This document shows, one piece after another, positions 41,395 to 53,450 of a DNA stretch of 64,000 nt. The notes beneath the pieces are model-generated. The model saw nothing but the letters and a program-made list of their open reading frames with translations, was not told the origin of the DNA and searched no databases. The DNA comes from Plotosus lineatus (taxonomy: Eukaryota > Chordata > Actinopteri > Siluriformes > Plotosidae). The stretch covers positions 12,316,919 to 12,380,918 of the forward strand of contig CM045750.1 of NCBI GenBank assembly GCA_024760905.1, in the 5' to 3' direction. The translations under genes and the position numbers were made by a program. The stretch's first letter is position 1. Every line of letters starts with the position of its first letter.

Positions 41395-42742
41395 TTTCCT
41401 TTCGGCTTTTCCCTTCAGGGGTTTCTACAGCAAACCATCCGCCTCCATCTCACCAGGTCGTTGGAGTAAAAGTAGAAGATACAGAGGATAGGGTGAGATG
41501 GAGGCGGATGGTTTGCTGTCTTCCTCTCGGCCTTCTGCCTGGTAGTTCCAACCTCAGCATCCTACTACCAATATACTCACTGTCCCTCCTCTGTACATGT
41601 CCAAACCATCTCAATCTAGCATCTCTGAATTTGTCTCCAAAACCTCTAACATGTGCTGACCCTCTGATGTACTCATTCCTGATCCTATCCATCCTCGTTA
41701 CTCCCAAAGAGAACCTCAACATTTTCATCTCTGCTACCTCTAGCTCTGCCTCCTGTCTTTTCCCCAGGGCCACTGTTTCTAAACCATACAACATCGCTGG
41801 CCTCATCACCGTCTTGTACACTTTTCCTTTCATTCTTGCTGATACCTTCCTATCGCACATCACACCGGCTACTTTTCTCCAACCATTCCAACCTGCCTGT
41901 GTACGCTTCTTCACCTCTTTTCCACACTCTCCATTGCTCTTTGGATTGTTGAGCCTAAGCACTTAAAATCCTCCACCTTCTTTATCTCTGCTCCCTGTAA
42001 CCTCACCGTTCCTCTTGGGTTCTTCTCGTTCACACACATGTATTCTGTTTTACTGAGGCTAACCTTCATTCCTCTCCTTTCCAGGGCATACCTCCACCTC
42101 TCTAGATTTTCCTGAACTTGTTCTCTGCTCTCACTACAGATCACAATGTCATCTGCAAATATCATAGTCCATGGAGATTCTTGTCTAACCTCGTCTGTCA
42201 GCCTGTCCATCACCATAGCAAACAAGAAGGGGCTCAGAGCTGACCCTTAATGCAGTCCCGCCTCCACTTTGAACTCTTCTGTTACACCGACAGCCCACCT
42301 CACCACTGTCTTACATCTCTCATACATGTCCAGCACCAGTCTAACATACTTCTCTGCCACTCCAGGCTTCCTCATGCAATACCACAGTTCCTCTTCTTTT
42401 GTACACACTTCTGCACTTTCTCCTTCCACCACCAAGTCTCCTTATCTACTGTCCTTCCAGAGGACACACCAAGTACTCTCCTACCTGTCGTCCTCATCAC
42501 ATTAGCTGTAGCTGTATCTGGAAGCACTTCCTGACCACCCAAAACCTGTTTCAACTCCTTTTTGAAGATAACATGACACTCTTCCTTTTTCAGCTTCCAC
42601 CACTTTGTTTTCTGCTTGGCCTTTACCTTCTTCACCTTTCTTACCATCAGCATCATCCTGCACACCACTATCCTATGCTGCTTGGCAACACTCTCATCCA
42701 CTACTACTTTGCAGTCACTGACTTCCTTCAAATTACTAATTT
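41395..42742 (-). pseudogene. LINE reverse transcriptase, copy 2, rearranged
   Basis: The same family as 35280-36295. The minus-strand order is: linker before the RT (VDKETWWWKEKVQKCVQKKR), a deletion, VAEKYVRLVLDMYERCKTVV, LHQGSALSPFLFAMVMDRLT, IFADDIVICSESREQ, and the C-terminal GHVQRRDSEYIGSRMLRLEL. The 3' end is rearranged: a perfect 27-bp inverted repeat (41428-41454 and 41492-41518). Breaks in frame make it inactive. Confidence 0.87.
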
Positions 42743-42764
42743 TTAATAAATTACTTAATAAAAG

Positions 42765-42842
42765 CTAATTGCAGGCTGAAAGCTAAGCATGGGCTAAAAG
42801 CTAATGGCGGGCTAAAAGCTAATGGTGGGCTAAAAGCTAGAT
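42765..42842. repeat. Short tandem repeat, about 20-bp unit
   Basis: Four to five units of a 'gcgggctaaaagctaatg' type, with the last units nearly identical. Confidence 0.85.
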
Positions 42843-43079
42843 GGTCACAGCTAGAGGAACAAATTCACACATGGGTGCTTGAGCAACGCACCCCAGAGAG
42901 AGGTTTGTTCACAGTGCAGTTGCGTCTCCACGTTCAGGTAGTTGTCAAAGAGATGAATAGAAATGGCTTTGTGTGAAGATTTTCTTGGTGTTACCGTTTC
43001 ATGCAACGCAACCGCCTGTCTATCAGAGTGAGGACCACAACCTCACATAAACTGGCAACAGATTTCCAATCCAAAGTAG

Positions 43080-43195
43080 ACAGTTTCCATAAGTTTGCGA
43101 CTTGTACTCCAGTTTTTTCTTGTTTATTATACATTTTTTGGCCAATGCAACTTGTATGCCGGAGCGACGTATAGTCGGGAAAATATGGTACCTAC
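43080..43195. repeat. Fragment of a dispersed DNA element
   Basis: Ends 'tatagtcgggaaaatatggta', a terminal motif I recall from a common fish DNA repeat. The other end was not found. Confidence 0.4.
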
Positions 43196-43239
43196 ACTGC
43201 CCTACATGTTTATTGTCACCGCTGGTTAAGATGTGTTAA

Positions 43240-44035
43240 AAACATTAAAATAAATTACATTTTTATTTCCTGACCCTGAAAATTGTGGGAAAATGTAACC
43301 TTCAACTCAAGTGAATTTCAAGGGGGAAAAATACCTGACTAAGAAATAATGATGTTTCATAAAATCCGCTGTTCCACATTCATTAGGCACCCACCCAGGA
43401 ATTCCTTGGAAATAAATGAGTTGAAGTATTTCTGTCGTATCTGTAGTAGTTTACAAAGTTGTTCAGAGTATCTAGGAACATTTAATTAGTAATTCATCAC
43501 TTCCTGTTTCCCTGGGGTATAAATATGACATGACACAGTGGCCATTTTTCTTATCCACTCTTCAACATAGGAAAGATAGAGGAACACACTACTGAAGTAA
43601 GGCAGATGTGTGTCAACCTTCACAAGTCATGCAATGGCTACAAGAACATAGCCACTTGGGTGGATCTGCCCATATCTGCTGTCAGAGGTATCACTAAGAA
43701 GTTTAAAACAACTGTAGCAGATAGGAACGGCCCAAGATCCTTTTTTCTGTATTCTCCCATCTTGTGAAACATGATAGGAGAAGATTAGATGTTTCATTGG
43801 CAAAAGAAGGTTGTACAAAGTATTAACACCAGGAGTGCTAATAATTGTGGCACACATTATTTGATGTAAATATTTTTAATGTAGGATTTTTTCCCCCACT
43901 CAATAAATGCACTCGAATTAAAGTTTGGCCTTTTTTTTTTTCCATTGTGGTCCGATATTTAGCGGGGGGGGGGATTTATTAGAAGTGAAAGAACACGTCT
44001 TAACTGGGGTGCCAATAATTATGGAGGACAATGGT
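43240..44035 (+). mobile_element. Internally deleted Tc1-like element
   Basis: Both sides carry a Tc1-type leader ('gaaaattgtgggaaaatgta') and end ('ggggtgccaataattatgga'). A plus-strand frame near 43616-43735 reads HKSCNGYKNIATWVDLPISA then VRGITKKFKTT, the N-terminal helix-turn-helix of a Tc1 transposase. The catalytic region is missing. A second fragment is at 52560-52855. Confidence 0.72.
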
Positions 44036-44129
44036 CATGTTTATTAAAACAAATACTGTCAGAAGTGATCAGCCCTTTATTAAATGTAATTAATTCTTAT
44101 CTTAGCATTTGATTATGTATCCAAATCCT

Positions 44130-45475
44130 TTAAACTAGTACTTATTAAAAATCTGACCTCATCTCATGTCAGATGTCCAATTATAGACCAATACAAACCT
44201 CCCTTTTATTGCCAAGATGATTGCCAAAAAATCTGTAGCATACATATCGTTGTAGAAATTACATTCACAGAATGCGTCAGTCAGGATTTAGGCTTGATTA
44301 TGGGAAAGAGACAGCATTCTTTAAGATGGTTAATGGCCTGCCGTTGGCTTCTGACCAAGGCTGTGTCTCTTTGCTTGTTACTTGACCCGTGCAGCCTTTG
44401 ACACTATTGATCATACAATTTCTTATGTATTAATTAAAAGACCTTGGTGATATTATTGACCCTAATGTTTAATTTAAATCTTAATATTAACTTCAAAGCA
44501 AACAATATTACCCGGATAGTCTTTTTCATCTTAGGTATATTACTATAACCAAAAATATGATATGATGTCAGTGTGTAACACGGAAAAACTTCTTCATGTT
44601 TTGGTATCTCAAGGTTAGACTATTGAAATGTGTTGCTGTCTGGCTATTCTAATAGATACATAAACATGTTCCAGATAATACAGTATGGAACAACAGCGAG
44701 TTTTGGTAAACTGTAATGTTTGGATGTTGTCACTCTGTTACTCTCACATGTTCATCCTGGGCTGATGACAAAGGAGTGGTTGATTGCCTTGTGTCGCAGG
44801 GGATTTTTTTGTTATGTGGTGATAGTCAGTCATGCTAGAGTCCCTGCTTGTACTCTCTTCTTTACATTGCACTGTTATGAGCATACCTAATAACCCCACC
44901 CCCATCCCGGTTTTTATGTTGAGATACACATATGACTTCTGGGATACCAGTGATCCTGTTCCTCCAACTCTCTGAATCCTGTGATCTGTCCTGATATGCT
45001 ACTACTGGCTGGAGTTCTGATATTGGAAGCTCCTGCCTTCTGCTGAAGGTGATCCACATGGACCTAAATATTAATTCAGAAACTCTGAAGATGACTTTTC
45101 ACTGCTGGTGATATCAACTCTTTTTCTGAAATGATTTAGGACTACAATTCGCATTATAGTTATAAGATTACTAACTAGACTTTATGTTAAACCATGGTGA
45201 AATTTCTGCTACATGGTTTTTATTTTTATCTGGGTCCCCTTCTGAGTCTGGTTTCTCTCAAAGTTTCATCCTTGTGTCGTCTGAGGATGTTTTTCTTTTC
45301 ACCGTTGCCCCAGGCTTGGTCACTGGGTATGTGTAGGGTTTCTATAATGTTTAAATGCTTAAATTCCTGAATGAGAAATATTTAAATTCTTTACCAAATT
45401 TGTTTTACCATGTAAAGCTGTTTTGCGACAATGTCAGTTATAAAAAGCGCTATACAAGTAAAAGTGAATTGAAGT
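44130..45475 (+). mobile_element. Degenerate Rex1/Babar-like LINE, copy B
   Basis: Parallel to copy A: 'cagatgtccaattatagacc' matches 'caactgtccaactactgacc' at about 39258, and the end 'aagcgctatacaagtaaaag' + 'tgaattgaa' matches the common 3' end. It is heavily broken. Confidence 0.65.
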
Positions 45476-45523
45476 GAGAAATATATACAATAATGACTTA
45501 TACTGATCTGTTGCAATTGTAAT

Positions 45524-45835
45524 AGGGTGCTGGATTAATAATCCCAAAGTCGGGGGGTTCAAGCCCCACAATAAACGGGTTGTCACTACTGTCCCACCAG
45601 TGCAGCTGACTGGGTTATCAAATGCCGGCCATGTCTATAATGAAAGGCATGTAAATGAACCATTGCTGACTTTTGTCAAGAGTAGGCTTGCATTGCCGTC
45701 AGCATGTTCCTACCCTGTGATGGCCTTACCCCACGATGATACTCTGCCCTTGGACAGAGTTGGCTGAGTTGAGTGCCAACCTCCACATGACCTTAATTAG
45801 GATTAAGCAATTCAGAAAATGAATGATGAATGAAT
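45524..45835 (+). mobile_element. SINE-1 copy, 5'-truncated
   Basis: It starts in the tRNA-like head ('gggtgctggattaataatcc') and ends 'attaggattaagcaattcag' plus GAATGAT repeats. 45836-46175 has no recognised feature. Confidence 0.8.
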
Positions 45836-46175
45836 AACACACTGATCTGTGCCTGAGCATTTAAATGGACTTTAATTACCATCAGGAACAACGTCAAGAA
45901 TTTGACAGGAGGTTGAACTCCAAAAGTAAGCAGGCTCTCTAAAACAAGAAAAAACATAATTCCCAAAAGTCCCAGCCCAAATCTGACTTTTGGATTTTCT
46001 CATTCATCTCATCATGGGAATTAAAATACCATAACACCACATTGTTTTTGTAGATACTGAAAAGCTTAAGAGCTACACTGACTACAAAATTTCAATTCAA
46101 TTTCCCCTTTGGCCTAATCCTTTCATTTTAATATATCCTGAATCACTGAACTAAAGAATCATAGGCGGATACATC

Positions 46176-46294
<119 letters not shown>

Positions 46295-46322
46295 TGTCTG
46301 TGTCATTTCTGTTTCTCACAGG

Positions 46323-46359
<37 letters not shown>

Positions 46360-46678
46360 GGGGGGGGGGGTTTCCATGAGTGTCCACTCACTCTTTTTCC
46401 ATCGCCTGAGGACATAATATGTTACTCGACAAAGAGAAATATGTGTGATGTGGGAAACAGTTAGTTTGATGATGTTTAATCTTCTTTTTTTTCCTAATTT
46501 GTGTGTTTAAACACTATCTGAGGGTGTTATGGATAAAACGTTTATTACTGATGTACCGTATGAGTACATGAGTATTGTACCGTACATACAATGTATACAT
46601 GAGCATGAGTACCGTAGCTCTGCTGCAGCTGCGTCACACTCTGTTGTACTTCTATCAGGAATCTCCGTCAACCTTTGA

Positions 46679-46726
<48 letters not shown>

Positions 46727-46768
46727 TTATATATATATATAAAATATCTTTTGGTAATGACGGTGTCC

Positions 46769-47126
46769 AGGGCAAAAGGTGCTGGATTGCTGATCCTAGG
46801 GTTGGGGGTTTGAGTCTCACACTCCACAAGGTTGTCATTGTTCCCCCAGTGCAGTTAACTGGGTTATCAAAGGCAGGCCATGTCTCTCATTGTCTATGGT
46901 GAGAGGTTCACGTAAAAGAACCATTGCTGGCTTTCGTCAAGAGTAGCTGCATAGCCGTCAGTGTGTTTCTTCCCCTTGCTAAAGGGTTGTGTCAGGAAGG
47001 GCATCCGATGTAAAAACCTCTGTCGAATCAAAAATGCAAATCATTAATATGACTTCCCTGAAGATGGAGGCAGATGATTTGCTGTGGTGACCCCTGAAAG
47101 GGACCAGCTGAAAGGACAAGAAGAAG
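46769..47126 (+). mobile_element. SINE-1 variant with LINE-matched tail
   Basis: Head and body are SINE-1, but the 3' part switches to 'gggttgtgtcaggaagggca' and ends 'gatttgctgtggtgacccct' with AAGAAG, matching the LINE ends at 36230-36290 and 62450-62515. It is flanked by taatgacggtgtcc at 46755-46768 and 47127-47140, a perfect 14-bp duplication. Confidence 0.93.
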
Positions 47127-47140
47127 TAATGACGGTGTCC

Positions 47141-47236
47141 GTTTACCTTTGATATGCCACAGCATACATGTGAATGTTTACATGTGCATCTCGAGGAGGG
47201 AGGGAGTGAGAGACAGAGAGAGAGAGAGAGAATATG

Positions 47237-47283
<47 letters not shown>

Positions 47284-47573
47284 TACTCTGATGCTGTGTG
47301 GTATTGAGTTCTGATGTAAACCCACACAATAAAACTTCTTCCGTGCAGTAAAGAGAAAATCATTCATCATCAAAATATATATACCACATTTTATTTGTTC
47401 AAATTTATCAATCCAATAATTAAAAAATACAGAGAATTCACACCTTCATAATTGAAAAATACATTTATTCTGAGTATTTAAAATATAATGAGGATCAGGT
47501 ATTTTTGTTGCACTGTTTGTGGAAGTGATTAGCAATTTTAATGGAAGGGAAAAACACTTGCAAATCCACCACA

Positions 47574-47634
<61 letters not shown>

Positions 47635-47640
47635 ACACTT
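47141..47640. repeat. Microsatellite-rich intergenic stretch
   Basis: (GT)n at about 47238-47281 and (CA)n at about 47574-47632. The rest is unassigned. Confidence 0.8.
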
Positions 47641-47929
47641 TGATGATTTGGCATCAAGAACAATTTTCCACCAGACTGTGCCACCACCTGGTTTTACCCA
47701 CTTGGGTGGGCAAAGCAGACAGGAGGCTGCTGATTAAGCTTCAAGTTGAAATTTTTGAAGATACAGGAAGTCGATGACATTTTAAATTTAAGGGAATAAT
47801 TTATTCCTCTCATTCAGTCTCAGTTTAACCCTTCGAACGCCAGCCCTGTAACCTCCAGACTCGCATTCCTCAGTCTTATAACTAAAAGATCTAAAAGATC
47901 CAAAGGTGTAAGCAGTGTAATCCTTTCAG

Positions 47930-48215
47930 AGTCAGAGGGAGGCTGGAGCCTATTTTGGCTGACATTAGGAAAAGGTGGATACACCCTTAACAATTCGCCA
48001 GTCTGTCTCACAGCCAACACACCCATAGCCACTCACACTCAGAGACACACCTAAGTTTGTAACATCTAAAATTTAGCTTAATCTGCATGTCTTGAACTGT
48101 GGGAGGGAACCGAACTATCTGTAGAGATCCCATACAAGCACAGAGAGAACATGCAAACTCCACACAGCTATGCTCAAGCCTGAGATTCGAACCCAGGACC
48201 TCTGTGCTTATAAAT
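47930..48215 (-). mobile_element. SINE-2 copy, degenerate
   Basis: Minus-strand words 'ctgtgggagggaaccgaact', 'gcaaactccacacagctatg' and 'gagattcgaacccaggacct'. Confidence 0.65.
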
Positions 48216-48331
48216 TTTTGCACTCAAAGTATGAAGGGTCTGGGTTCAAGTCCTGGGCTTGGTGAGTGTGTTTCTGTGTGGAGTATGCGTGTTCTTACCA
48301 TGCTAGCGTGAGTTTACTCCTGGTGACTCTG

Positions 48332-48861
48332 GTGACCCTGGGGAACATGCTTTTCTGGAATACTGTACGAGAACTAAGTGTAATTGCACCTCCACTCCAC
48401 TCGTTGGCAGTGGCACTCTTATAGTCGCGCTATGGTGTAGCGGTTTTTCACACGAGCAAACGATATGAAGTGCAGCAAATAACCCCTCAAGAAACAACAT
48501 GGAAAATTTTCTAACAGGAAAAAGAGAAAGGTGGAGAGAGACGGAGATATTAAGACATAAACAAGTTGAACGAGTTTAAATAAGGATGTATTTTTTATTT
48601 CAGGCACATTGGCGCACTTTAAATGTTTTCTATTTCTAAACAATGTCAATGAAGTTTTTCTTTATTGTAAGTTAAACTATATATATTTCTTTTTTGTTTT
48701 AAATGTTAATGAAGATACGATGTTATGCAGAGGTGTACTAATAACAATTTTATTGACAAATAATACTATTTATAGTTGCTCGCGGGGTGGTGGTGGGGGT
48801 GTGTGTGAAATGGGTTTTTCTTCCTAGAGGGGGCGCCACCAAAAATAATTGAGAAGCACTG
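48332..48861 (+). mobile_element. hAT element, 5'-truncated
   Basis: It shares 'tgaccctggggaacatgctt' and 'cctagagggggcgccacc' with 242-853 and ends 'aattgagaagcactg'. The left inverted end is missing. Confidence 0.8.
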
Positions 48862-48912
48862 GGCTAAAGGCATGAACATTAGGCTATCAGCTGTTCCAAA
48901 TTGCCCTGAGGT

Positions 48913-49264
48913 TCATCAGTTCATTTTCTGTAACCGCTTCATCCTAATTAGGGTCACGGGGAGGCTGGTGCCCATCCCAGCCAACTTCGGGCGAGGGCAG
49001 AGTACACCCTGGACAGCTCGCCAGGCCATCGCAGGGCGGAAACACGCCGACGGCTTTGCAGCCTACTCTTGTCGAAAGTCAGCAATGGTTCTTTTACATG
49101 CCTCACACCATAGACAGTGAGAGACATGGCCGGCCTTTGATAACCCAGTTAGCTGCACTGGGGGGGGGGGACAGTGACAACCTTGTGGAGAGTGGGACTC
49201 GAACCCCCAACCTTTGGATCAGCGATCCAGCGCCCTATACCACTAGACCACCACTGCCCCTTTA
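48913..49264 (-). mobile_element. Full-length SINE-1
   Basis: A clean minus-strand copy flanked by gccctgaggt at 48903-48912 and 49265-49274 (10 bp). Head B-box (minus) GGTTCGAGTCC at about 49195-49205. Confidence 0.9.
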
Positions 49265-49497
49265 GCCCTGAGGTGTGAATGTCAAACATCATGGTCCCCT
49301 CCCCATCCCTCCACAGCAGCAGTCAGGTCATAATCCTGAAGCAGGAGTGGCAGTAGTTTGCAGCCGCACTCACACAGTTTGGTGTTGTGTCAGTGCCCTT
49401 TGGGAACAGAAAATAGTACTTCAGGCATGGCATTAATGCAGAAAAGCACACTGAGATTTAGCAGAAACATATTTTACAGACATACTCATACCAAATT

Positions 49498-49842
49498 CTG
49501 TGGGGCAGTGGTGGTCTAGTGGTATAGGGCGCTGGTTGGGGGTTCGAGACCCACTCTCCACATGGTTGTCACTGTCCCCCACCAGTGCAGCTGACTGGGT
49601 TATCAAAGGCGGGCCATGTCTCTCACTGTCTATGGTGAGAGACATGTAAAAGAACCATTGCTGACTTTCGTAAAGAGTAGCTGCAAAGCCGTCAGTGTGT
49701 TTCTGTCCCTTGCTAAAAAGGGTTGTGACAGGAAGGGCATCCGACGTAAAAACCTCTGCCAAATCAAACGTGCGAATCAGATGACTCGCTGTGGCGACTC
49801 CCGATTAAAAGGGGAAAAAGCTGAAAGGAAGACAGACAGACC
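49498..49842 (+). mobile_element. SINE-1 variant with LINE-matched tail
   Basis: The head ggggcagtggtggtctagtg is followed by the SINE-1 body and the 'aggaagggcatccgacgtaa' tail. It is flanked by cataccaaatt at 49487-49497 and 49843-49853, a perfect 11-bp duplication. A possible later deletion removed part of the head. Confidence 0.92.
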
Positions 49843-49853
49843 CATACCAAATT

Positions 49854-50770
49854 ATACCACACAATGCAACACTATATTCTATGCACATTACAAAAGCATG
49901 GCTGTAGAAGAAGATTGTGCAGTTTTTGGAAATACTCGCCTGCACACCGTACGCACGACCAGACGCACTAGACGACCAGACGACCAGAACGCCAAACATT
50001 CAACATCTTGGGTTCATACAATTAAAATACAATTAATTAATTCATCCATTTATTCACCAAACTGCTTCATCTTACTCACAGGTCACAGGGAGGCTCTCTC
50101 GGTCGAGTCTGGGCGAAGGCAGGGTACACTATATACAGCACACAGTCCATCCCAGGGCCAACACACAGAAACCATTATGCATACATTCACACTCAGGCAA
50201 TTTGGAAGTCAAAATCAGTTTAAGAATCACTCCTCACCTTTTTCATGCTCCTTTATGTTTTTATTCCTAAACTTGGGCTCATATTGGGGCGGTTCTAACA
50301 GTGGTTCTGCCGATAAAAAGCAGCACTGAACCAGCAAAGTATGACGCCGGTGTGGGGGAAAAGCTTCGCACAAGAGTGGATTTGAAGGTGGTTCAGTGTA
50401 GTTTAAAATGATGCAGGTGTGGAAACACGATTGTGACTAATCAGTGAAAACAAAGTGTGAATAGGTTGTATTCAGGTTGTATTGAACACGGTTCAGAAAG
50501 GTTGTCAAAGGTGTCACCGCGGCAACTATAACGCAGCGAGAGGATAACATACGGTTTTGTGAACCTCCACGAAATTTGAAAACATTTTGAAAACGTCACA
50601 GTTTGTCATGGACGTTGCTACTTGATGACAAACCACATCGTGGTCCGAACAAGACGTCACTGTGGTTTAATGTGGTTTAGTACCGCAGTCAGAACCTTTT
50701 CCTGTGTGAGACCATCTTTACTTACTATATCTGAAACCTTCTATAATGAGTGCAGTTGGGCAGTGATGGG
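49854..50770. other. No gene recognised
   Basis: An eroded SINE-1 tail is at about 50045-50165. Positions 50340-50720 show nothing I can name. Confidence 0.65.
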
Positions 50771-50773
50771 CTG

Positions 50774-51113
50774 GTGTGGGGCAGTGGTGGTCTAGTGGTA
50801 TAGGGTGCTGGATCGCTGATCCAAAGGTTGGGGGTTCGAGTCCCACTCGCCACAAGGTTGTCACTGTGGTACCCAATGCAGCTAACTGGGTTATCAAAGG
50901 CGGGCCATGTCTGTCACTGTCTATGGTGAGAGGTTCATGTAAAAGAACCATTGCTGACTTTCGTAAAGAGAAGCAGCAAAGCTGTCAACGTGTTTCTGTC
51001 CCTTGCTAAAGGGTTGTGTCAGGAAGGGCATCCGACATAAAAACCTATACCAAACCAAACATGCGAATCATAGAGTCGCTGTGGCGACCCCTGAATAAAG
51101 GGAAAAAGCCAAA
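50774..51113 (+). mobile_element. SINE-1 variant with LINE-matched tail
   Basis: Full head (ggggcagtggtggtctagtg) and tail 'gtcgctgtggcgacccctga'. The flanks share 'tataatga' and 'ctggtgtgggg' words on both sides, but indels prevent a clean duplication call. Confidence 0.88.
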
Positions 51114-51219
51114 AGGAAATCTCTCATCTCTCTATAATGATTACTGGCCTGGTGTGGGGCACTGAGTTCATTTCTGCCTGAAATCTGTATGGTATCAAAA
51201 AAATCAAACACACTTTGTT

Positions 51220-51253
51220 TCTTTCGCTTTCTCTCTCCCTCCCTCATTTTCTA

Positions 51254-51312
<59 letters not shown>

Positions 51313-51458
51313 TCACACACACCAGACCCACCTCACACAGAGTGTTTGTTGTGTAATGTTAGTGTGTAGTGCTGAGTTTGCGGTTGGCTTGTATAACTTG
51401 GTGTTTGTGGTACAAGCATCATTAGCTCCACAAATGCCTGTGTGTGTGTGTGTGTGTA

Positions 51459-51506
<48 letters not shown>

Positions 51507-51510
51507 TCTG
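51220..51510. repeat. (CT)n, (CA)n and (GT)n tracts
   Basis: (CT)n about 51256-51293, (CA)n to 51323 and (GT)n about 51438-51500. A further (GT)n lies at 51700-51732. Confidence 0.95.
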
Positions 51511-51697
51511 AGCAGCTAAAGATTAACCTGAATGTAAACGACTGGTCTGTAGAACCTCATAATGGATGTTTGTCGTTTGTCTGCATGAGTGTGGGTGTGG
51601 ATTATAGAATACGGCAAATAGGAAAACATCATGACTTTACCCTTGAGAAAGTTTATCTATGGTCTGTTCATTGAGCTAAGAAGCTCTACTTCATCAG

Positions 51698-51736
<39 letters not shown>

Positions 51737-51739
51737 AGA

Positions 51740-52253
51740 TAAGTGGGTTGGTGTTTGAGTGAGTGTGTGTTAAAAACGGTTCTGGCTGTAATACAGTCCC
51801 TCTCTGTGTTGGTTGGTTATTTTTAGGGAGTCAGAATCAGGGGTGGTGTCGGGCTCTAATCCTCATGTATATATTTGTGTACCAGTCGGGGGAAGGACAG
51901 CTTCTCTGGGTGGCCAATGTAAACAGTGTACTCATTTGGTCAGGACAAGCATTCTCATGTTTGCTGTTTCCCTCTGCAGCCATTAGGTTTTCTTTCAGCT
52001 CCAGAGTATCACTTCTCATTCCCAGAGTTTTTTTTTTTTTTTTTTTTGTCTCTGTGATTAAAATCTCTGTTTTGGAATCCAACTTAAAGAGCCAGAAGGA
52101 TGGAAACGGCGACGGTATGTTTTTGTTATTTTGGTGAGGCTCTGAGGATGAGCACGGAGCTGGAGTCAGGAAGTCCAGAAGGTTCCAGACCTGTCCTGAT
52201 CTATTTTAGTGGAAAATAAAAGGGTGACAATTTTTATAGTACCGGTATGTGTA
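51740..52253. other. No supported gene
   Basis: A T run at about 52028-52047. A short ATG-initiated stretch before a donor-like gtatgt at about 52114 is noted in the findings. Confidence 0.6.
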
Positions 52254-52375
52254 GGCCGCAAAGCCGTCAGCGAGTTGCTGTCCCTTGCTAAAGGGTTATG
52301 TCATGAAGGCCATCCGACGTAAAAACTTACGCCAAATCCAGCTGTGGCGACCCCTGAGAAGAAGGGAACAGACAT
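52254..52375 (+). mobile_element. SINE-1 variant tail fragment
   Basis: 5'-truncated: 'gcaaagccgtcagcgagttg', 'catccgacgtaaaaac' and 'gctgtggcgacccctgagaa'. An eroded SINE tail and (CA)n follow to about 52520. Confidence 0.75.
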
Positions 52376-52472
52376 TTTTTCATTTTCCAAGTTGCCTAAT
52401 CCTAATTAGGGTCTCGGAGCCCATCTCAGTCGACTCTGGGCAAAGGCGGGGTACACCCTGAACATGGCAGGA

Positions 52473-52508
<36 letters not shown>

Positions 52509-52559
52509 ACACATACACACATGTAGTTTGTTGCAATTCTTTAACAGCGCATCCTTGTC

Positions 52560-52855
52560 CAGGCTTGTTTACCACTGAAAACTGTTTACCAGGCAAACAG
52601 GAAGTAATTAATTACTAATTAAATATTCATAGATACTCTGATCAGCTTTGCACACCACTGTAAGAATGGCAGAAATACCTCTCAATTAAATTTATTTCCT
52701 AGGAATTGTTAGGGGTGCCAATAATTGTGGAACAGGTTATTTAATGAAAAATAATTACAGTATTTCTTTGTCAGGAATTTTTTTTTTCTCTTGAAATTCA
52801 CTTCAGTTGACGGTTACATTTTCCCACAATTTTCACAGTGAGAGTAGCTTCTGCG
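52560..52855 (-). mobile_element. Tc1-like element fragment
   Basis: The inverse of parts of 43240-43520: 'ttacattttcccacaatttt' and 'gaattgttaggggtgccaat' match in reverse order. No transposase. Confidence 0.65.
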
Positions 52856-52874
52856 ATGAAAGTTGAAATTACAG

Positions 52875-53137
52875 TGGTACCTCACTTTACAAAATTAATC
52901 TGTTCCAGTGCCTTTTTCGTAACCTGCATTTTTCGTAAGTTGAACCGCATTTTACATGTAAAACGTGTGATTTGTTCCAAGGCTCCCAATACTACCCCCT
53001 AAACCCTTTAAAAATTATAAAAGCATCCCTTTTAAGACCTCCTTCTGCTTCAATATCGTACCGATGGTAGACGGGTTTGGCCGTATTAAGTTGCGATATC
53101 ACTCGAGCCCGTTTCTTCTCACTCGTACCGGAAATCA

Positions 53138-53193
<56 letters not shown>

Positions 53194-53450
53194 TGTTGAT
53201 CATGTCTTCTTTGCAGAGTTATAATCTTACAAATGTTTATGGAAGGTTAAAAGTCTGAGTCAAGCATGAAACAACAGTAACTCTGTCCTTTACATGAAAA
53301 GCATCATGGTAGATCCAGCTCCATAATAGCCAATGGGAGGGAGCTGCGTCATCCCTCCTCGCCAGTGGGAGGCCAGCAAGGTGGGATGTTGGGAGATAGC
53401 CAATAAGAGGGAGCTGCGTCATCCCTCCTAGCCAATGGGAATAAACTTAT
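52875..53450. mobile_element. Mariner-like element, left part
   Basis: It starts cagtggtacctcactttac after TA, then 'gcctttttcgtaacctgcat' and 'ttgaaccgcattttacatgt', shared with 63672 onward. Both copies run into 'gggagctgcgtcatccctcc', so that block belongs to the family; here it is repeated two to three times (53338-53440). (GT)n at 53141-53190. Confidence 0.7.

Larger units (their letters stand above)
48230..49310 (+). mobile_element. SINE-2 carrying two nested insertions
   Basis: SINE-2 pieces at about 48230-48331 ('gggtctgggttcaagtcctg') and 48862-48912 ('ctatcagctgttccaaattg') are separated by a hAT (48332-48861). The second piece is then split by a SINE-1 (48913-49264), after which 'gccctgaggtgtgaatgtca' resumes. 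Confidence 0.75.

Noticed and set aside
49502..49575. tRNA-like sequences with A and B boxes at many SINE heads
   Set aside because: They are the heads of repeated SINEs with bodies and tails, in many dispersed copies with target-site duplications. None stands alone as a tRNA gene.
49616..50329. 237-codon frame
   Set aside because: It begins in SINE-1 body sequence and runs through unassigned DNA; '[14 protein letters not shown]' is a SINE translation seen at many loci.
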